DNA from: Brevundimonas sp.
GTDB lineage: Bacteria; Pseudomonadota; Alphaproteobacteria; Caulobacterales; Caulobacteraceae
DNA: 64,000 nucleotides
Direction: 5' to 3'
NCBI RefSeq assembly: GCF_029946145.1
Contig: NZ_JAQSDY010000012.1
Coordinates: forward strand, 62,001-126,000
The notes below the pieces were generated by a model. That model saw nothing but the letters and a program-made list of their open reading frames with translations. It ran no database searches and was not told the DNA's origin. Shown here piece by piece: positions 16,405 through 25,514 of this stretch. How positions within the stretch are numbered: position 1 is the first letter of the stretch; each line of letters begins with the position of its first letter. A program made the position numbers and the translations under genes.

Positions 16405-18438
16405 ATGCAGGACGCTGTTCTGTCGAAGGGCTATTTCTTAGCGATCATGCGCGCCAGCCAGGATGTGGTGCGGATCGTGACCCTCGAGGGCCGGGTTGAA
16501 TACATGAATGATCGAGGTATGGCGCTCCTGGAGATAACCGACTTCGAGCGCAATCGGGGACAGTTGCTAGCGGACCTATGGCCCGCTGAATCGCACCGCA
16601 AACTCAATCTTGCTCTGAAGCGCGCGCGAGATGGGCAGTGTCCAGAATTCATTGCCCCCTGTCCGACAGTTCGGGGACGAGAGCGGTGGTGGTCGCACAT
16701 CATCTCGCCGGTAGTTGACGAGCTTGGCCAGACGGTCCGGCTTCTCGTCACCTCGCGCGACATCACTGGCCCGCGTAGGCGCGAAGCAAAACTCAAGCAA
16801 GCGGTCCGGGTCGCTGAGGCGGCCGACGCCGCTAGCGCCGCCCACCTTGCCAATCTGAGGGGAGCGATAGAGGCGCTACCCGTCGGCGTCGCCCTTTATG
16901 ATTCCGACGATCGACTTCTCTTGTGGAACGCCCACTATGTGACCGCTGGCGGCTCGGACGACGCCTCATCCTCGTTAAAAATCGGACGTACGTTCGAGGA
17001 GCTATTACGTCGCTCGGTCGCCAGCGGAGCCAATCCCGAGGCCCGCGGGCGCGAAGAGGACTGGATCCGGGAGCGTCTTGAGCAGCGCGCCCAAGCCTGT
17101 GGTTCGCATGAACAGCGGCTGTGCGACGGCCAATGGTATCGTGTCGAGGACCGGCGCTTGTCACACGGCGGACTGGTCGCGATCGCAGTGGATATTACGC
17201 GACACAAGGATCGCGAAGCCGAACTTTCCTCCCATGCACGAGAGCTGGAAGAAGCCCGCGCAGCGGCCGAATCGGCAAGCCAGGCCAAGAGTGAGTTTCT
17301 GGCCAACATGAGCCACGAAATCCGAACGCCTCTGAATGGCGTGGTTGGCATGGCTGATCTGCTCTGTAGATCCAACCTTGGAGCAAAAGATCGGGAGATC
17401 GCGGAGATTATCCGCAGTTCGGGTTCGACACTTGAACACCTTCTCTCCGACATTATCGACATCGCGCGGATCGAAGCTCAGCAGCTGAACATCGAGCACG
17501 AGCCGTTCCAGCTTGGCGATGCGGTCCGCGCGACCGTGGCCCTGTCACGATTGAAGGCCGAGGAAAAAGGCATCGCCCTTCGGCTGGACCTGGATGCCGA
17601 TCTTGATCGAATGTTTGTGGGCGATGTCGCGCGCGTGCGGCAAATCCTGACTAACCTGATCTCCAATGCGGTGAAGTTCACGCTGATCGGTGAGGTTGCG
17701 TTGTCGGTGCAGCGGCCGGACGGAGCCGTCGTCCGATTTGCCGTGACTGATACCGGGATCGGTTTCGATCCAACCCTCCACGATGTTTTCTCCCGTTTTC
17801 AGCAGGCTGACGGATCGATCACCCGCCGGTTCGGTGGCAGTGGCCTTGGGCTCACGATCTCCAAGGAACTCGCAGAAAAGCTCGGAGGGAGCCTGAGCTG
17901 TACCAGCCGTCCAGGCCTTGGTTCATCATTCTGGTTGGACGTCCCGTTGGAGGCGTCTGTAATGGACGTGGCAATCGCGGCACCCGCGGAAGCGGACACA
18001 ATCAACCGCAGCCTGCGTATCCTTGTGGCTGACGACCATCCAACGAACCTCAAGGTCGTCGAACTGATCCTTGAACAGATTGGGGCCGAGGTCGTTACGG
18101 CAACCAACGGCGCCGAGGCGATCTTGGCGTTTCGGATCCAGCCGTTTGATCTCGTTCTTATGGATATGCAGATGCCTGTTATCGACGGGCTGGCAGCTGT
18201 GCGTGGAATCCGTGAGCTGGAGGTTGCGCAGAATAGTCAGCCCGTGCCGGTCCTGATGTTGACGGCCAACGCCCTGCCGGAGCACGTCGAGGCTGGGCGG
18301 ATTGCAGGGGCCAACGGCCATGTCGCCAAACCGATAACATCCGCGACATTGATCGGAGCGATTAGCGAGGCTTTCGAGGCAGTCACTGAGTTGGCCAGCA
18401 TTGAAAGCGAGGGCGTTGTTACGCGGTATAAATCCTGA
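16405..18438 (+). CDS. Hybrid PAS sensor histidine kinase
   Basis: A 677-residue soluble hybrid kinase without membrane segments. Two PAS-type modules occupy about residues 10-135 and 150-270. They are followed by a coiled linker rich in Glu/Ala, the HisKA domain with phosphoacceptor His at about 304 (ANMSHEIRTPLNG), and the HATPase domain (N box LTNLISNAVKF, G1 DTGIGF, G2 GGSGLGLTI). A C-terminal receiver follows with Asp587 in LMDMQMP and Lys in AKPI. No separate output gene adjoins it; the PilZ-like gene 115 bp downstream may be in the same pathway. I took ATG 16405; a TTG at 16357 would add 16 residues. Confidence 0.88.
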   Translation: MQDAVLSKGYFLAIMRASQDVVRIVTLEGRVEYMNDRGMALLEITDFERNRGQLLADLWPAESHRKLNLALKRARDGQCPEFIAPCPTVRGRERWWSHIISPVVDELGQTVRLLVTSRDITGPRRREAKLKQAVRVAEAADAASAAHLANLRGAIEALPVGVALYDSDDRLLLWNAHYVTAGGSDDASSSLKIGRTFEELLRRSVASGANPEARGREEDWIRERLEQRAQACGSHEQRLCDGQWYRVEDRRLSHGGLVAIAVDITRHKDREAELSSHARELEEARAAAESASQAKSEFLANMSHEIRTPLNGVVGMADLLCRSNLGAKDREIAEIIRSSGSTLEHLLSDIIDIARIEAQQLNIEHEPFQLGDAVRATVALSRLKAEEKGIALRLDLDADLDRMFVGDVARVRQILTNLISNAVKFTLIGEVALSVQRPDGAVVRFAVTDTGIGFDPTLHDVFSRFQQADGSITRRFGGSGLGLTISKELAEKLGGSLSCTSRPGLGSSFWLDVPLEASVMDVAIAAPAEADTINRSLRILVADDHPTNLKVVELILEQIGAEVVTATNGAEAILAFRIQPFDLVLMDMQMPVIDGLAAVRGIRELEVAQNSQPVPVLMLTANALPEHVEAGRIAGANGHVAKPITSATLIGAISEAFEAVTELASIESEGVVTRYKS

Positions 18439-18552
18439 TGCAGGATGCGGGATGACGGTGGTTTTGACGGCGCGGTAATGCCGCGAGCCATAGCCCGGAG
18501 TAGCCAAGTGGCGCTCATGGTTTCGAAAGCTCCCTCGGGCAAGCTAACCTCC

Positions 18553-18930
18553 ATGAGAACCGAACCAAAAGCCGCGCGGCCCGACGCTGACCGTCGTTCC
18601 GCACGACGGGAGCGGTGCGTTTTGCGCTGCCGGATTACGCATGGTCCTTGGCGCGAAGTGGTGGACGCGATCATTCGCGACCTGCACGAAGACGGCGCGC
18701 GGCTTCGCCTAAACTCCCGCATCGCCGTGAATGGCCGGATGCGAATCGAGATCCAGCCGTCCGGTGCCGTGCATATGGCGGATGTCGCCTGGCAGCGCGG
18801 CGATGAAATCGGCGTCCGGTTGATCGCCACGCCTGATGAGACGGTCGAGCGGCAGATTGATGCCCTGCGTCGCGCCGGGGCGCAGTTGCGCCAGTCGGGG
18901 CGCCCCCCGGCGGACGACGACGGCTACTAG
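18553..18930 (+). CDS. PilZ-like domain protein
   Basis: A 125-residue protein with PilZ features: the RRxxR-type motif in RRSARRERCVL and the beta-barrel pattern to about residue 105. The second c-di-GMP motif, normally DxSxxG, reads DLHEDG, with His in place of Ser, so ligand binding is uncertain. Start is uncertain: ATG 18553 matches the domain start, while ATG 18517 or 18445 would add 12 or 36 residues without similarity. The adjacent hybrid kinase suggests a signalling context. Confidence 0.65.
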   Translation: MRTEPKAARPDADRRSARRERCVLRCRITHGPWREVVDAIIRDLHEDGARLRLNSRIAVNGRMRIEIQPSGAVHMADVAWQRGDEIGVRLIATPDETVERQIDALRRAGAQLRQSGRPPADDDGY

Positions 18931-19196
18931 TCCGAGGCCGTCGCTGTCACCCAAATGGGTCAGACATTATGGGCGCAGGCGACTTTCAGTGCAGCACTTC
19001 GCTGCCAACGGGATCGACCTGGCGGAGCTGGCCGGCCTTCCTGGACGAAGACCTCGGTCGGCACGTTCCTGTCGATCGGCGCTGTCGCCCGGACGAGCGC
19101 AGACCGATGGCGTCAACACTATAATCGAACTGTCCGGAATCCTGTCCATCGCCGAGAACACGCCAGTCGCCGTCGCCGCGGATCACTGTAAACCGG
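18931..19196. other. Non-coding or decayed stretch
   Basis: Frames here are short and Arg-rich. I see no recognisable gene. It leads directly into a degraded transposase. Confidence 0.35.
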
Positions 19197-19610
19197 ATGA
19201 TGTCGGGTTGCCGAATGTCTCGACGACTATGTGGCCGAGGAAAACCCAGTCCGGGTGGTCGATGTCTTGTCGATGAGCGGGATCCGCGAGAACTGGGCTT
19301 TGAGGGGAGTATGCCGCAAGCGACGGGGCACCCCGGCGATCATCCGGCGGTGCTGCTGAAGGCCTATTTCTACGGCTACATAAACCAGAATCTCGTTGAG
19401 CCGGCGGCTAGACTAGAGCGCGAGGCCGAGCTGATGGCTGACCAATGTCGAAGAGGGCCAGACCCTGCATCGCTATTGGGACCAGGCAAGCGGGTCCCTG
19501 CACCATCAAGGCCCACTGCAGCCCCTCAAAGATGCGCCGGATCACGCGCTGGGAACACGAGCTGGTCAGCCTGGAGGCCAGCTGACCTCGTCGGTGTCTT
19601 GACCGGGGCG
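19197..19610 (+). pseudogene. Degraded IS1182-type transposase N-terminal remnant
   Basis: The frame contains ELGFEGSMPQATGHPGDHP, then AVLLKAYFYGYINQ and ARLEREAELMADQ. These match the N-terminal pattern of IS1182-like transposases (RELGFEGxxPxxTGRPGYHPxxLLKLYxYGYLNxxxSSRRLERE). Upstream, the adjacent frame reads CLDDYVAEENPVRVVDV, the residues normally preceding it, so at least one frameshift is present. The DDE catalytic region and inverted repeats are absent. The element is dead. Confidence 0.6.
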
Positions 19611-19664
19611 CGCTACATTAGTTCGAGGGCTGGGGCGAGAGTTCTGAAACTCCTGCCTGACCTG

Positions 19665-20072
19665 TCAAAGTGGTCGCAGCGCCGTCTCAATCCGGACGGT
19701 ACTAGACAGGGGCACCGTCAAGACCATCGGAATAGAAACTTCCTGACGCAGCGTGGCTGTTATCGTTCCCAATTTTCCTGTCGGTCCTTCCGCCGTGATC
19801 TGTAAATCTATGTCCAGATCGTCGGGCTGGATTTCAGGTAGTTTGTTTCGGACCAACCTGTCGATTTCAGTCTTCGGCAATGAGGGATCGAGGGAAAGGC
19901 TGCGCGAGGCCTGTTCTACGCTGAACCGCACGCTCGATTGGGAGTGCTGCGCAAAAGCCAGAGCGAAGACACCAAAAATCAGTGCCAAGAGTATTGGCGC
20001 GCAGATAGCAAATTCAAGAGCACTGGCCCCATCACTGTTCTTAAAAAATGATCTTACAGTTTCAGCGTACAC
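19665..20072 (-). CDS. TadE-like pilus assembly protein
   Basis: A 135-residue TadE-family protein. It has the short charged N-terminus, Gly/Ala and Glu (SDGASALEFAICAPILLALIF) followed by a single hydrophobic helix at about 18-40, typical of pseudopilins of Flp/Tad pili. The rest is a periplasmic beta-rich domain. It overlaps the upstream TadG-like gene by 11 bp. No tadA, cpa or flp genes are in the window, so the pair is separated from the pilus machinery. Confidence 0.8.
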   Translation of the reverse strand: MYAETVRSFFKNSDGASALEFAICAPILLALIFGVFALAFAQHSQSSVRFSVEQASRSLSLDPSLPKTEIDRLVRNKLPEIQPDDLDIDLQITAEGPTGKLGTITATLRQEVSIPMVLTVPLSSTVRIETALRPL

Positions 20073-20535
20073 GGGCGCTTCTTCTAAGTCGTACAGTCGG
20101 CTTGTACAGCATCCCCTGCGTTGACCCTTCTACATCAATCGTCACATAGGTCTCCGCCTTGGAACCGTCGGGACATAGTTCAGAGACTGTTGTGGTCCCC
20201 CCGCAACCGAGTTTGCGGGAGATCTCGACGGTGGCATCCGGTGATCGGTCTGGCCAGCCATCTAAGGCCGCTTGGCGGGCTCGGGAATCGCTTGTGCCCC
20301 CATTGAAATAATACTCGACCGCAATATCGACCGCTGCGGCCGCCTTCTGGGTCGCCCGGCCGTTCTGCCAGACATCGTGTGACAGGAGCGCCATGACGGC
20401 GAGGACGGGGACTACAAGGAACCCGCCAGCACCCACGATAAGGGGCAATGAGAGGGCGAACAAGAGGGCGACGTTGCCACGCGTGTGGATCGTGAACCTA
20501 CGAACGAAGCCTATTGTTAGAAATTTGCGGGCCAT
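20062..20535 (-). CDS. TadG-like (Tad_N) pilus assembly protein
   Basis: A 157-residue protein with the Tad_N pattern: RGNVALLFALSLPLIVGAGG at about residues 18-38, then ALQ-like QKAAAAVDIAVEYYFNGG. The periplasmic part is short and has two Cys. Full TadG proteins usually exceed 400 residues, so this is a minor-pilin-like short form. The hydrophobic segment is longer than usual (to VMALL). ATG 20535 was chosen over a TTG six bases upstream. It overlaps the TadE gene and forms an operon with it. Confidence 0.7.
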   Translation of the reverse strand: MARKFLTIGFVRRFTIHTRGNVALLFALSLPLIVGAGGFLVVPVLAVMALLSHDVWQNGRATQKAAAAVDIAVEYYFNGGTSDSRARQAALDGWPDRSPDATVEISRKLGCGGTTTVSELCPDGSKAETYVTIDVEGSTQGMLYKPTVRLRRSARVR

Positions 20536-21145
20536 GCTCAATTGTGCGCGCTCAAACTTAACGCTTAAAAACTAAACTCGACAAATCGGATTTAAACCTT
20601 AATACGCTCGCGAGAGTCCATTGGAGATCTGATCTGGGGTTGGTGCGGAACGGCCGGGCGCTCACCGACGCGGCGATGTCGCTCAGCCCGCTCGATCCTT
20701 TGCGCTACGGCATGCTGGGTGTTCGCGCGTTCTCGCACATCGTTCTGGATGAGCCAGCCGAAGCAGCTATATGGAGGGAACGCGCTGCCCGCGCGCCACA
20801 CGCTCATCCATTGATCGAACTGGTTGCCGCCGTCGGCCATGGTCTCAACGGTGACAACGAGTTGGACCAAGCCGAGCGCGACGACGTCGTACTGTCCGGC
20901 CAACCGACTATGTCCGCTTCGCTGGCCCCGTTCAGCCTGCGTTCGTCATCACGGAAAGGCCCCATCGCGACGTCTCACGGCGGGACCCGGCACGAGCGGC
21001 TCGCGGTTGCTCGCGGACCGTCCGCGAAACGCTGCGGAAGGCCCGCCGTTCCTCGAGGTTCGGCCCATGCGCGGCCGTCAGGGACGATCATGACGAGGAG
21101 AGCCCCAGAGCTGTGGGGCGGCATCGGCGAGAGACGGCGCGCTGG
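20536..21145. other. Intergenic and relic region between tad pair and PepSY gene
   Basis: The first 80 bp are AT-rich (near 20,555-20,600) and probably hold the promoter of the tad pair. A cyclase-type TPR relic follows and is listed separately. The remainder is Arg-rich shadow coding with no gene I can support. Confidence 0.4.
20640..20900 (+). pseudogene. TPR-region fragment of an adenylate-cyclase-type regulator
   Basis: The frame reads AAMSLSPLDPLRYGMLGVRA, then SHIVLDEPAEAAIWRERAAR and HPLIELVAAVGHGLNGDNE. This pattern matches the C-terminal TPR region of adenylate/guanylate cyclase or TolB-like regulators (SPLDPLRYAMLxxRALSHLxLGxxxEAAxWAERAAR), as I recall it. No N-terminal cyclase or DNA-binding domain is present and similarity ends near 20,900. 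It is a fragment left by deletion. Confidence 0.45.
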
Positions 21146-22192
21146 TCAGCAGGTCGATGCAGGCTGCCGCGACCGGCTCCGGGGCTTCATCAGGAAGGCA
21201 AAGGCTCCGACGACGCCGAGCCCCGCCATGGCCAGGCCGCTGAGGGCCGTCACCCAATCGTAGAGCCGGCCCCCGACCGAACTGGCATGCAGGGGGTAGA
21301 AGGCGTTGAAGGCGCGAATGCCGGCCGGCAGGGCGTTGGCGTCAGAGGTTGCGACCACCTCGCTGGTGGCTGGGTCTACGGTCGCTGTAGTTCGGCCGTT
21401 GGGATGCCACTCGCCCGTCTGCCTCAATCGGATCGTGGCCGGTTTGCCCGGCGCGGCGGGACGGCCGGCCATGCGCAAGGTAGCCTCCGGGAAGCGGGCC
21501 TGCGCCGCCGTCAGGGCGCGGACCCAGTCAACGTCGCCCGTCCCGACCACCGGCGCCGGCGGGGTCGGCGCGCCGCCCAGCAGGACCTGGGTCGTGCCGT
21601 GAAAGACGATGGCCGCGCCGGTCAGGCTGAAAACGACCAGCGGAAGCGCGAAGATCAAGCCGAGGTTGCGGTGGCTGCCGATCAGCTCGCGCCGGGCGCC
21701 AGAGCGAGGCCAGACCCGCCAGCCCGATGCGCGCCAGGCGGGGATCCAGACGATCAGGCCGGTCAGGATCATCAGGACCATAGCCAGACCGGCGCCGCCC
21801 ACGACCAGCTTGCCGGTGTGGCCGGCCAGCAGTTCGTGGTGGAGGTCGAAAATCCAGGTCTCCGCCCGCGCCGCGCCGCGCCAGCGGTCGACCACGGCCC
21901 CCTCGGCGTCGGCGTAGCCGAAGCCCTCGTCGGCCAGATAGAGTCGGTGCGCTCCAACCGCTCCACCCGCCAAGACCACTGAGGTCAGTCCGGGTTCGGA
22001 CGTCTCCAGCCGGTTTAGCGCCGCGCCCAGGCGCGCGGGATCGAGATCGACCTCGGCGCGGGCGGCGGGGACGGTGGCGCGGATCCAGTCGTCCTCGAAC
22101 ACCAGCAGCGATCCGGTCAGGCCGAACACCACGGCCAGAACCGCGAGCGCGACTCCGGCCCAGGCGTGCAGCGTGCGGATCGCACCCATCAC
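21146..22192 (-). CDS. PepSY-associated transmembrane protein
   Basis: A 348-residue inner-membrane protein of the PepSY_TM family. It has helices at about 8-30 (AGVALAVLAVVFGLTGSLLVF), 130-155, 175-200 and 310-335, with periplasmic PepSY loops. His residues at HAW, DLHHELLAGH and SHRNLG positions suit heme or metal handling. It begins 5-8 bp after the TonB receptor stop in the same direction (GTG 22192 or ATG 22189), so it is co-transcribed. Such pairs usually serve siderophore uptake, with the membrane protein acting as reductase or transducer. Confidence 0.85.
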   Translation of the reverse strand: MMGAIRTLHAWAGVALAVLAVVFGLTGSLLVFEDDWIRATVPAARAEVDLDPARLGAALNRLETSEPGLTSVVLAGGAVGAHRLYLADEGFGYADAEGAVVDRWRGAARAETWIFDLHHELLAGHTGKLVVGGAGLAMVLMILTGLIVWIPAWRASGWRVWPRSGARRELIGSHRNLGLIFALPLVVFSLTGAAIVFHGTTQVLLGGAPTPPAPVVGTGDVDWVRALTAAQARFPEATLRMAGRPAAPGKPATIRLRQTGEWHPNGRTTATVDPATSEVVATSDANALPAGIRAFNAFYPLHASSVGGRLYDWVTALSGLAMAGLGVVGAFAFLMKPRSRSRQPASTC

Positions 22193-22196
22193 CGGC

Positions 22197-24329
22197 TCAG
22201 AAGCTCCGCGTCAACGTCAGCGTGGCCGTCCGCCCGCGCCCGGCGAAATAGCGCAGGTTGTCGGTCGGCCCCTGGGTGTCCGAGAAGTAGGAGATGTACT
22301 GCTCGTCCAGCAGGTTCTGCACGCCCAGCGACACCGTGCCGAACCCGGCCTCGTAACGCGCCACCGCGTCCAGAACCTCATAGCCCTCGAAGCCGTTGGC
22401 GGTCAGTTCGCCGTCGAAGTCGCGCTCGAGGAAGGTCTGGGCCTGAAGGCGCAGGGCGACGGGACCCGCCTCATACTCGACCCACAACAGCAGACGGTCG
22501 GGGGAGATGTTGGCGCCGTTCAGATCCCGGTCCAGTTCACCGTCGCCATTGCTGTCGCTTTGGCCGTCCAGCGCGGCGTAGCTGCCGCCGAGGGTGAAGG
22601 CGTTGGTGACTCGCAACAGACCCTTCAGTTCAAGGCCGTCGATCCGCGTGGCCTGACGCTGCACCTCGAAGATGCCCGAGGGCAGGCGATTCAGCAGCGA
22701 GCCGCGCTCGGCCTCGGACCGGAACACGGCGGCGGACAGTTCGAACCGGGCGCCACGATACTCGATGCCGACCTCAGTGTTGTCCGACACCACCGGTTCG
22801 ACGTTCAGGAACGTGTCGACGTCCTGGTTGGGCCGGTTGATGCCGCGCAGCACGCGTCCGACGTCCGGCATGGTGAAGCCTTGCGCGAAGGAGGCGTAGG
22901 CCAGCAGGCTGGGCGCGACCTCGAAGGCGGCTCCGACGTTCAACAGGGTCTCCTCGAAACCCGGATCGCCGCCCCCCACCGTTTGCGGGCCGTAGGCGAA
23001 CAGGGTCGTGAAGTCGTCGACCTTCAGCCGGGCCGATTCATGCCGAACGCCGGCGGACAGGCTGAGCCGGTCGGCCAGCAGCGACTGATTCAGCTGCAGG
23101 AAGGGCGACAGGCTCTCGTAGGTGGTTTCGGGCACCCAGTTGCGGCCTGTCAAGACCAGCTCCTGGTAGGTCTGGTCGCGCAGGCCATCGACGCCGATCA
23201 GGGCCTTGAGGCCGGTCAGGCCGGGGACCTCGCCCTGCCAGTCGATCTTGAATCCCAGCTTCTCGGAGTTGTTCGCCGACTGATCGAACAGGGTCCCGAC
23301 GGGGGCGATGCGGGGGTCCTGGAAGTCGGCGAAATTGCCGCCACCGAAGACGCCCTTATAGTCGTGGGCGAAGACCTGGGCCCGGAACACGCCGCCGAAC
23401 AGGTCACGGTCGGTATAGCTGATCGCGGCCGAGGTCACGGCGTTCGAGGGCTGTTCGCCGGGCGCCTTTCCGCGCACGGCGGTGGTCGGCACGCCCGTCG
23501 TCCGGTTGCCGGCCACAGTGACATAGTCGCCGTCGCCCTCCAGATCGAAACGGTTGATCCAGCCTTCGAGGCGCCGGTCGTTCCCGAGATCCCAGCCGCC
23601 GCGGGCGAACAGCGAAAGGGCTTGCGAATCCTGCACCTCGCCCTGGGCGCCGTCGAAGCCGATGCGGCGACCGTCGGCGTCGTAATACGCCCCGCGCGTT
23701 TCGAAGGCCGCGCCCAGGCTAAGGTCGAAGGCGCCGAAGTCGCGACCACCAATGGCGGCGATCTTGGCCCCGATGCCGTCGCCCTGGATTTCGTCATCGG
23801 TCGTCATCTGGGTCAACATCCGGCCGGTCAGTCCTTCACCCTCGGCCGGTTTGCGGGCGGTGACGTAGTTGACCACGCCGCCGGTGGCGCCGATGCCTTG
23901 AATGGCGTTCGAGCCGAAGATGACCTCGACACGATCAATGAAGAACGGATCGATGGTGTAGCCGTCACGGCTGTCGTCGCGGAGCGGCGTCGACTGGGGC
24001 ACGCCATCTACCAAATACAGCGGCGAGCGGCCGCGCAGGGTCTCGCCGAAGCCCGACAGCTTCTGCCGGGTGGGGGAGAAGGACGGCACCAGGGCCGCCA
24101 CCGTATCGACCGCCGAGGCGGCCAAAGCCGTCTGCTGGACGATGGCCTCGGAGTCGATGATTTCCACCGTGGCGGCGATGGCAGAGCGCGGGGTTTCGAT
24201 CCGGGAAGCGGTGACGACGACCTCGTCCAGGATTGCGGCGTCCAGTTTCGCGGCCTCCTGAGCCTTGGCGGGAACGGCAGCCAAGAGTAGCGGCAGAAAG
24301 GCGACGGTGGCGAGGAGGCGAGGGGACAT
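22197..24329 (-). CDS. TonB-dependent outer-membrane receptor
   Basis: A 710-residue receptor. Signal peptide residues 1-23 (cleavage after AKA), TonB box-like DEVVVTASRIE near 35-45, a plug domain to about 165 (SPLYLVDGVPQSTP, DRVEVIFGSNAIQG, GGVVNYVT), and a 22-strand barrel ending in a C-terminal Phe (ATLTLTRSF). ATG 24329 was chosen because it starts the signal peptide; the frame extends further upstream without one. A Fur-box-like element lies about 65-85 bp upstream. With the PepSY gene behind it, uptake of a ferric siderophore is the likely role; the specific ligand cannot be read. Confidence 0.9.
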   Translation of the reverse strand: MSPRLLATVAFLPLLLAAVPAKAQEAAKLDAAILDEVVVTASRIETPRSAIAATVEIIDSEAIVQQTALAASAVDTVAALVPSFSPTRQKLSGFGETLRGRSPLYLVDGVPQSTPLRDDSRDGYTIDPFFIDRVEVIFGSNAIQGIGATGGVVNYVTARKPAEGEGLTGRMLTQMTTDDEIQGDGIGAKIAAIGGRDFGAFDLSLGAAFETRGAYYDADGRRIGFDGAQGEVQDSQALSLFARGGWDLGNDRRLEGWINRFDLEGDGDYVTVAGNRTTGVPTTAVRGKAPGEQPSNAVTSAAISYTDRDLFGGVFRAQVFAHDYKGVFGGGNFADFQDPRIAPVGTLFDQSANNSEKLGFKIDWQGEVPGLTGLKALIGVDGLRDQTYQELVLTGRNWVPETTYESLSPFLQLNQSLLADRLSLSAGVRHESARLKVDDFTTLFAYGPQTVGGGDPGFEETLLNVGAAFEVAPSLLAYASFAQGFTMPDVGRVLRGINRPNQDVDTFLNVEPVVSDNTEVGIEYRGARFELSAAVFRSEAERGSLLNRLPSGIFEVQRQATRIDGLELKGLLRVTNAFTLGGSYAALDGQSDSNGDGELDRDLNGANISPDRLLLWVEYEAGPVALRLQAQTFLERDFDGELTANGFEGYEVLDAVARYEAGFGTVSLGVQNLLDEQYISYFSDTQGPTDNLRYFAGRGRTATLTLTRSF

Positions 24330-24392
24330 GGAGCACTTCAGAAGCAGGCTAATGACAGCGGCGGTCTGACCACAGGCTTTCTTGCGAGTCAA

Positions 24393-24412
24393 TCGCACTA
24401 TCATTCTCAATG
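24393..24412 (-). promoter_or_regulatory. Fur-box-like element upstream of TonB receptor
   Basis: The minus strand reads TTGAGAATGATAGTGCGATT, close to the GATAATGATAATCATTATC Fur consensus in its left half. Its position fits the promoter of the receptor/PepSY pair. Iron repression is inferred, not shown. Confidence 0.4.
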
Positions 24413-24563
24413 GACGATGGACGCTGGACGAGGCGCGGCTCCCAAGGCTCGAAGGCGGGGAATCCACGGTTCACAGTCGGATATCGGCGCGCGGGACAAG
24501 ATCGGCTAACAAGAGAAGATGCCTAAGTAGCCTACCCACCATCAGCGTCTTGTCATTCGCTCT

Positions 24564-24789
24564 CCGGATGATTGGCACGTCCATCTTTGGGACGGGGAAA
24601 TGCTGCGCTCTGTCGTCGCATACACGGCGCGCCAGTTCAGCCGTGCGATCGTCATGCCCAACCTGGCGCCACCGATCACCTGTAGAGAAGGCCGAGGCTT
24701 ATCGCTCCCGAATCCTGAATGCGCTCGATCATCGGGATGATTTCGAGCCCTTGATGACCTGCCCCATGACGCTCCACCCGGACGATCCG
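24564..24789 (+). pseudogene. Dihydroorotase (PyrC-type) fragment with frameshift
   Basis: One frame reads [20 protein letters not shown], then [19 protein letters not shown]. After a shift near 24,680 it continues as [15 protein letters not shown] and [13 protein letters not shown]. This is the N-terminal part of a class II dihydroorotase, including the HxH metal motif (DWHVHL). The real start, the carboxylated-Lys region and the C-terminal two-thirds are gone. It abuts the carbonic anhydrase relic directly. Pyrimidine synthesis must rely on another copy. Confidence 0.65.
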
Positions 24790-25358
24790 CTGATGGCGGG
24801 TTACCGGCTTTCGTGCGACGGTCTGGCCCGCCTAGGCGCAGCGCTACGCCCTACTCGCCCGAAGGCGTCAGCGCCCCACGACGGCTGTGATCGCCTGCTC
24901 AGACTCCCGGATCGATCCGCAGACCATATTCGACGCCGAGCCCGGCGACCTATTCGTCATCCGCAACGTGGCGGGCCTGGTTTCGGAGTATGCGCCAGAC
25001 TGGGGCTGCCACGGGACCAGCGCTGCCCTAGAGTTCGCGGTCAAGATTCCATAGTCCGGCGCATCGTCGTGCTCGGACCCGCCGTTTGCGACGGCGTCCA
25101 CGCCATGATCCACGCCCCCTTCGCAATGCCCAAGACTTCTTCGGGCCGTGGATGGACATCGCCGAGCCGGTGATGTGGCCCATGCCCGAGCAGGGCGCGG
25201 GAGAAGGCTTCGAGGCGGCGATGGAGGACGCCGTGTTCCGGCATTCGCTGGCCAATCTGCGGACCTTCCCCTGGATACGGGATGCCGAAAAGGCCGGTCA
25301 TCTGTCGCTCTCGGTCTGGCGGTTCCATATCGCCACTGGCGAACTCCCGACTGTATGA
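24790..25358 (+). pseudogene. Beta-carbonic anhydrase with frameshifts and a stop
   Basis: Successive frames give LMAGYRLSCDGLAR, QRYALLARRRQRP, then TTAVIACSDSRIDPQTIFDA, GDLFVIRNVAGLV and HGTSAALEFAVKI. TAG then follows at 25,052, another frame gives VRRIVVLGPAVCDGVHAM, and a last frame gives FFGPWMDIAEPVMWP to HIATGEL. This covers the whole of a beta-carbonic anhydrase. Zinc ligand Cys (ACSDSR) is present, but the HxxC pair reads PAVC, with His replaced by Pro. At least two frameshifts and one stop make it inactive. Confidence 0.75.
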
Positions 25359-25514
25359 CCAGTCTATGGCAGCAGTTATCGCCAACATCAGCACAACTGA
25401 TTGGCCTTCGACCGACGAGGGAGTCAGTCTGCTCGTGCGGCCCGAACCTCCCTAACGATCATGGTGATCGTGATGTCGGACTGCGTCGGGTGTGCATCCC
25501 GGTCGCAACAGGAG

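Noticed and set aside
22074-24290. A 738-codon plus-strand frame opposite the TonB receptor
   Set aside because: Shadow of the receptor gene, which has signal peptide, plug, barrel and C-terminal Phe.
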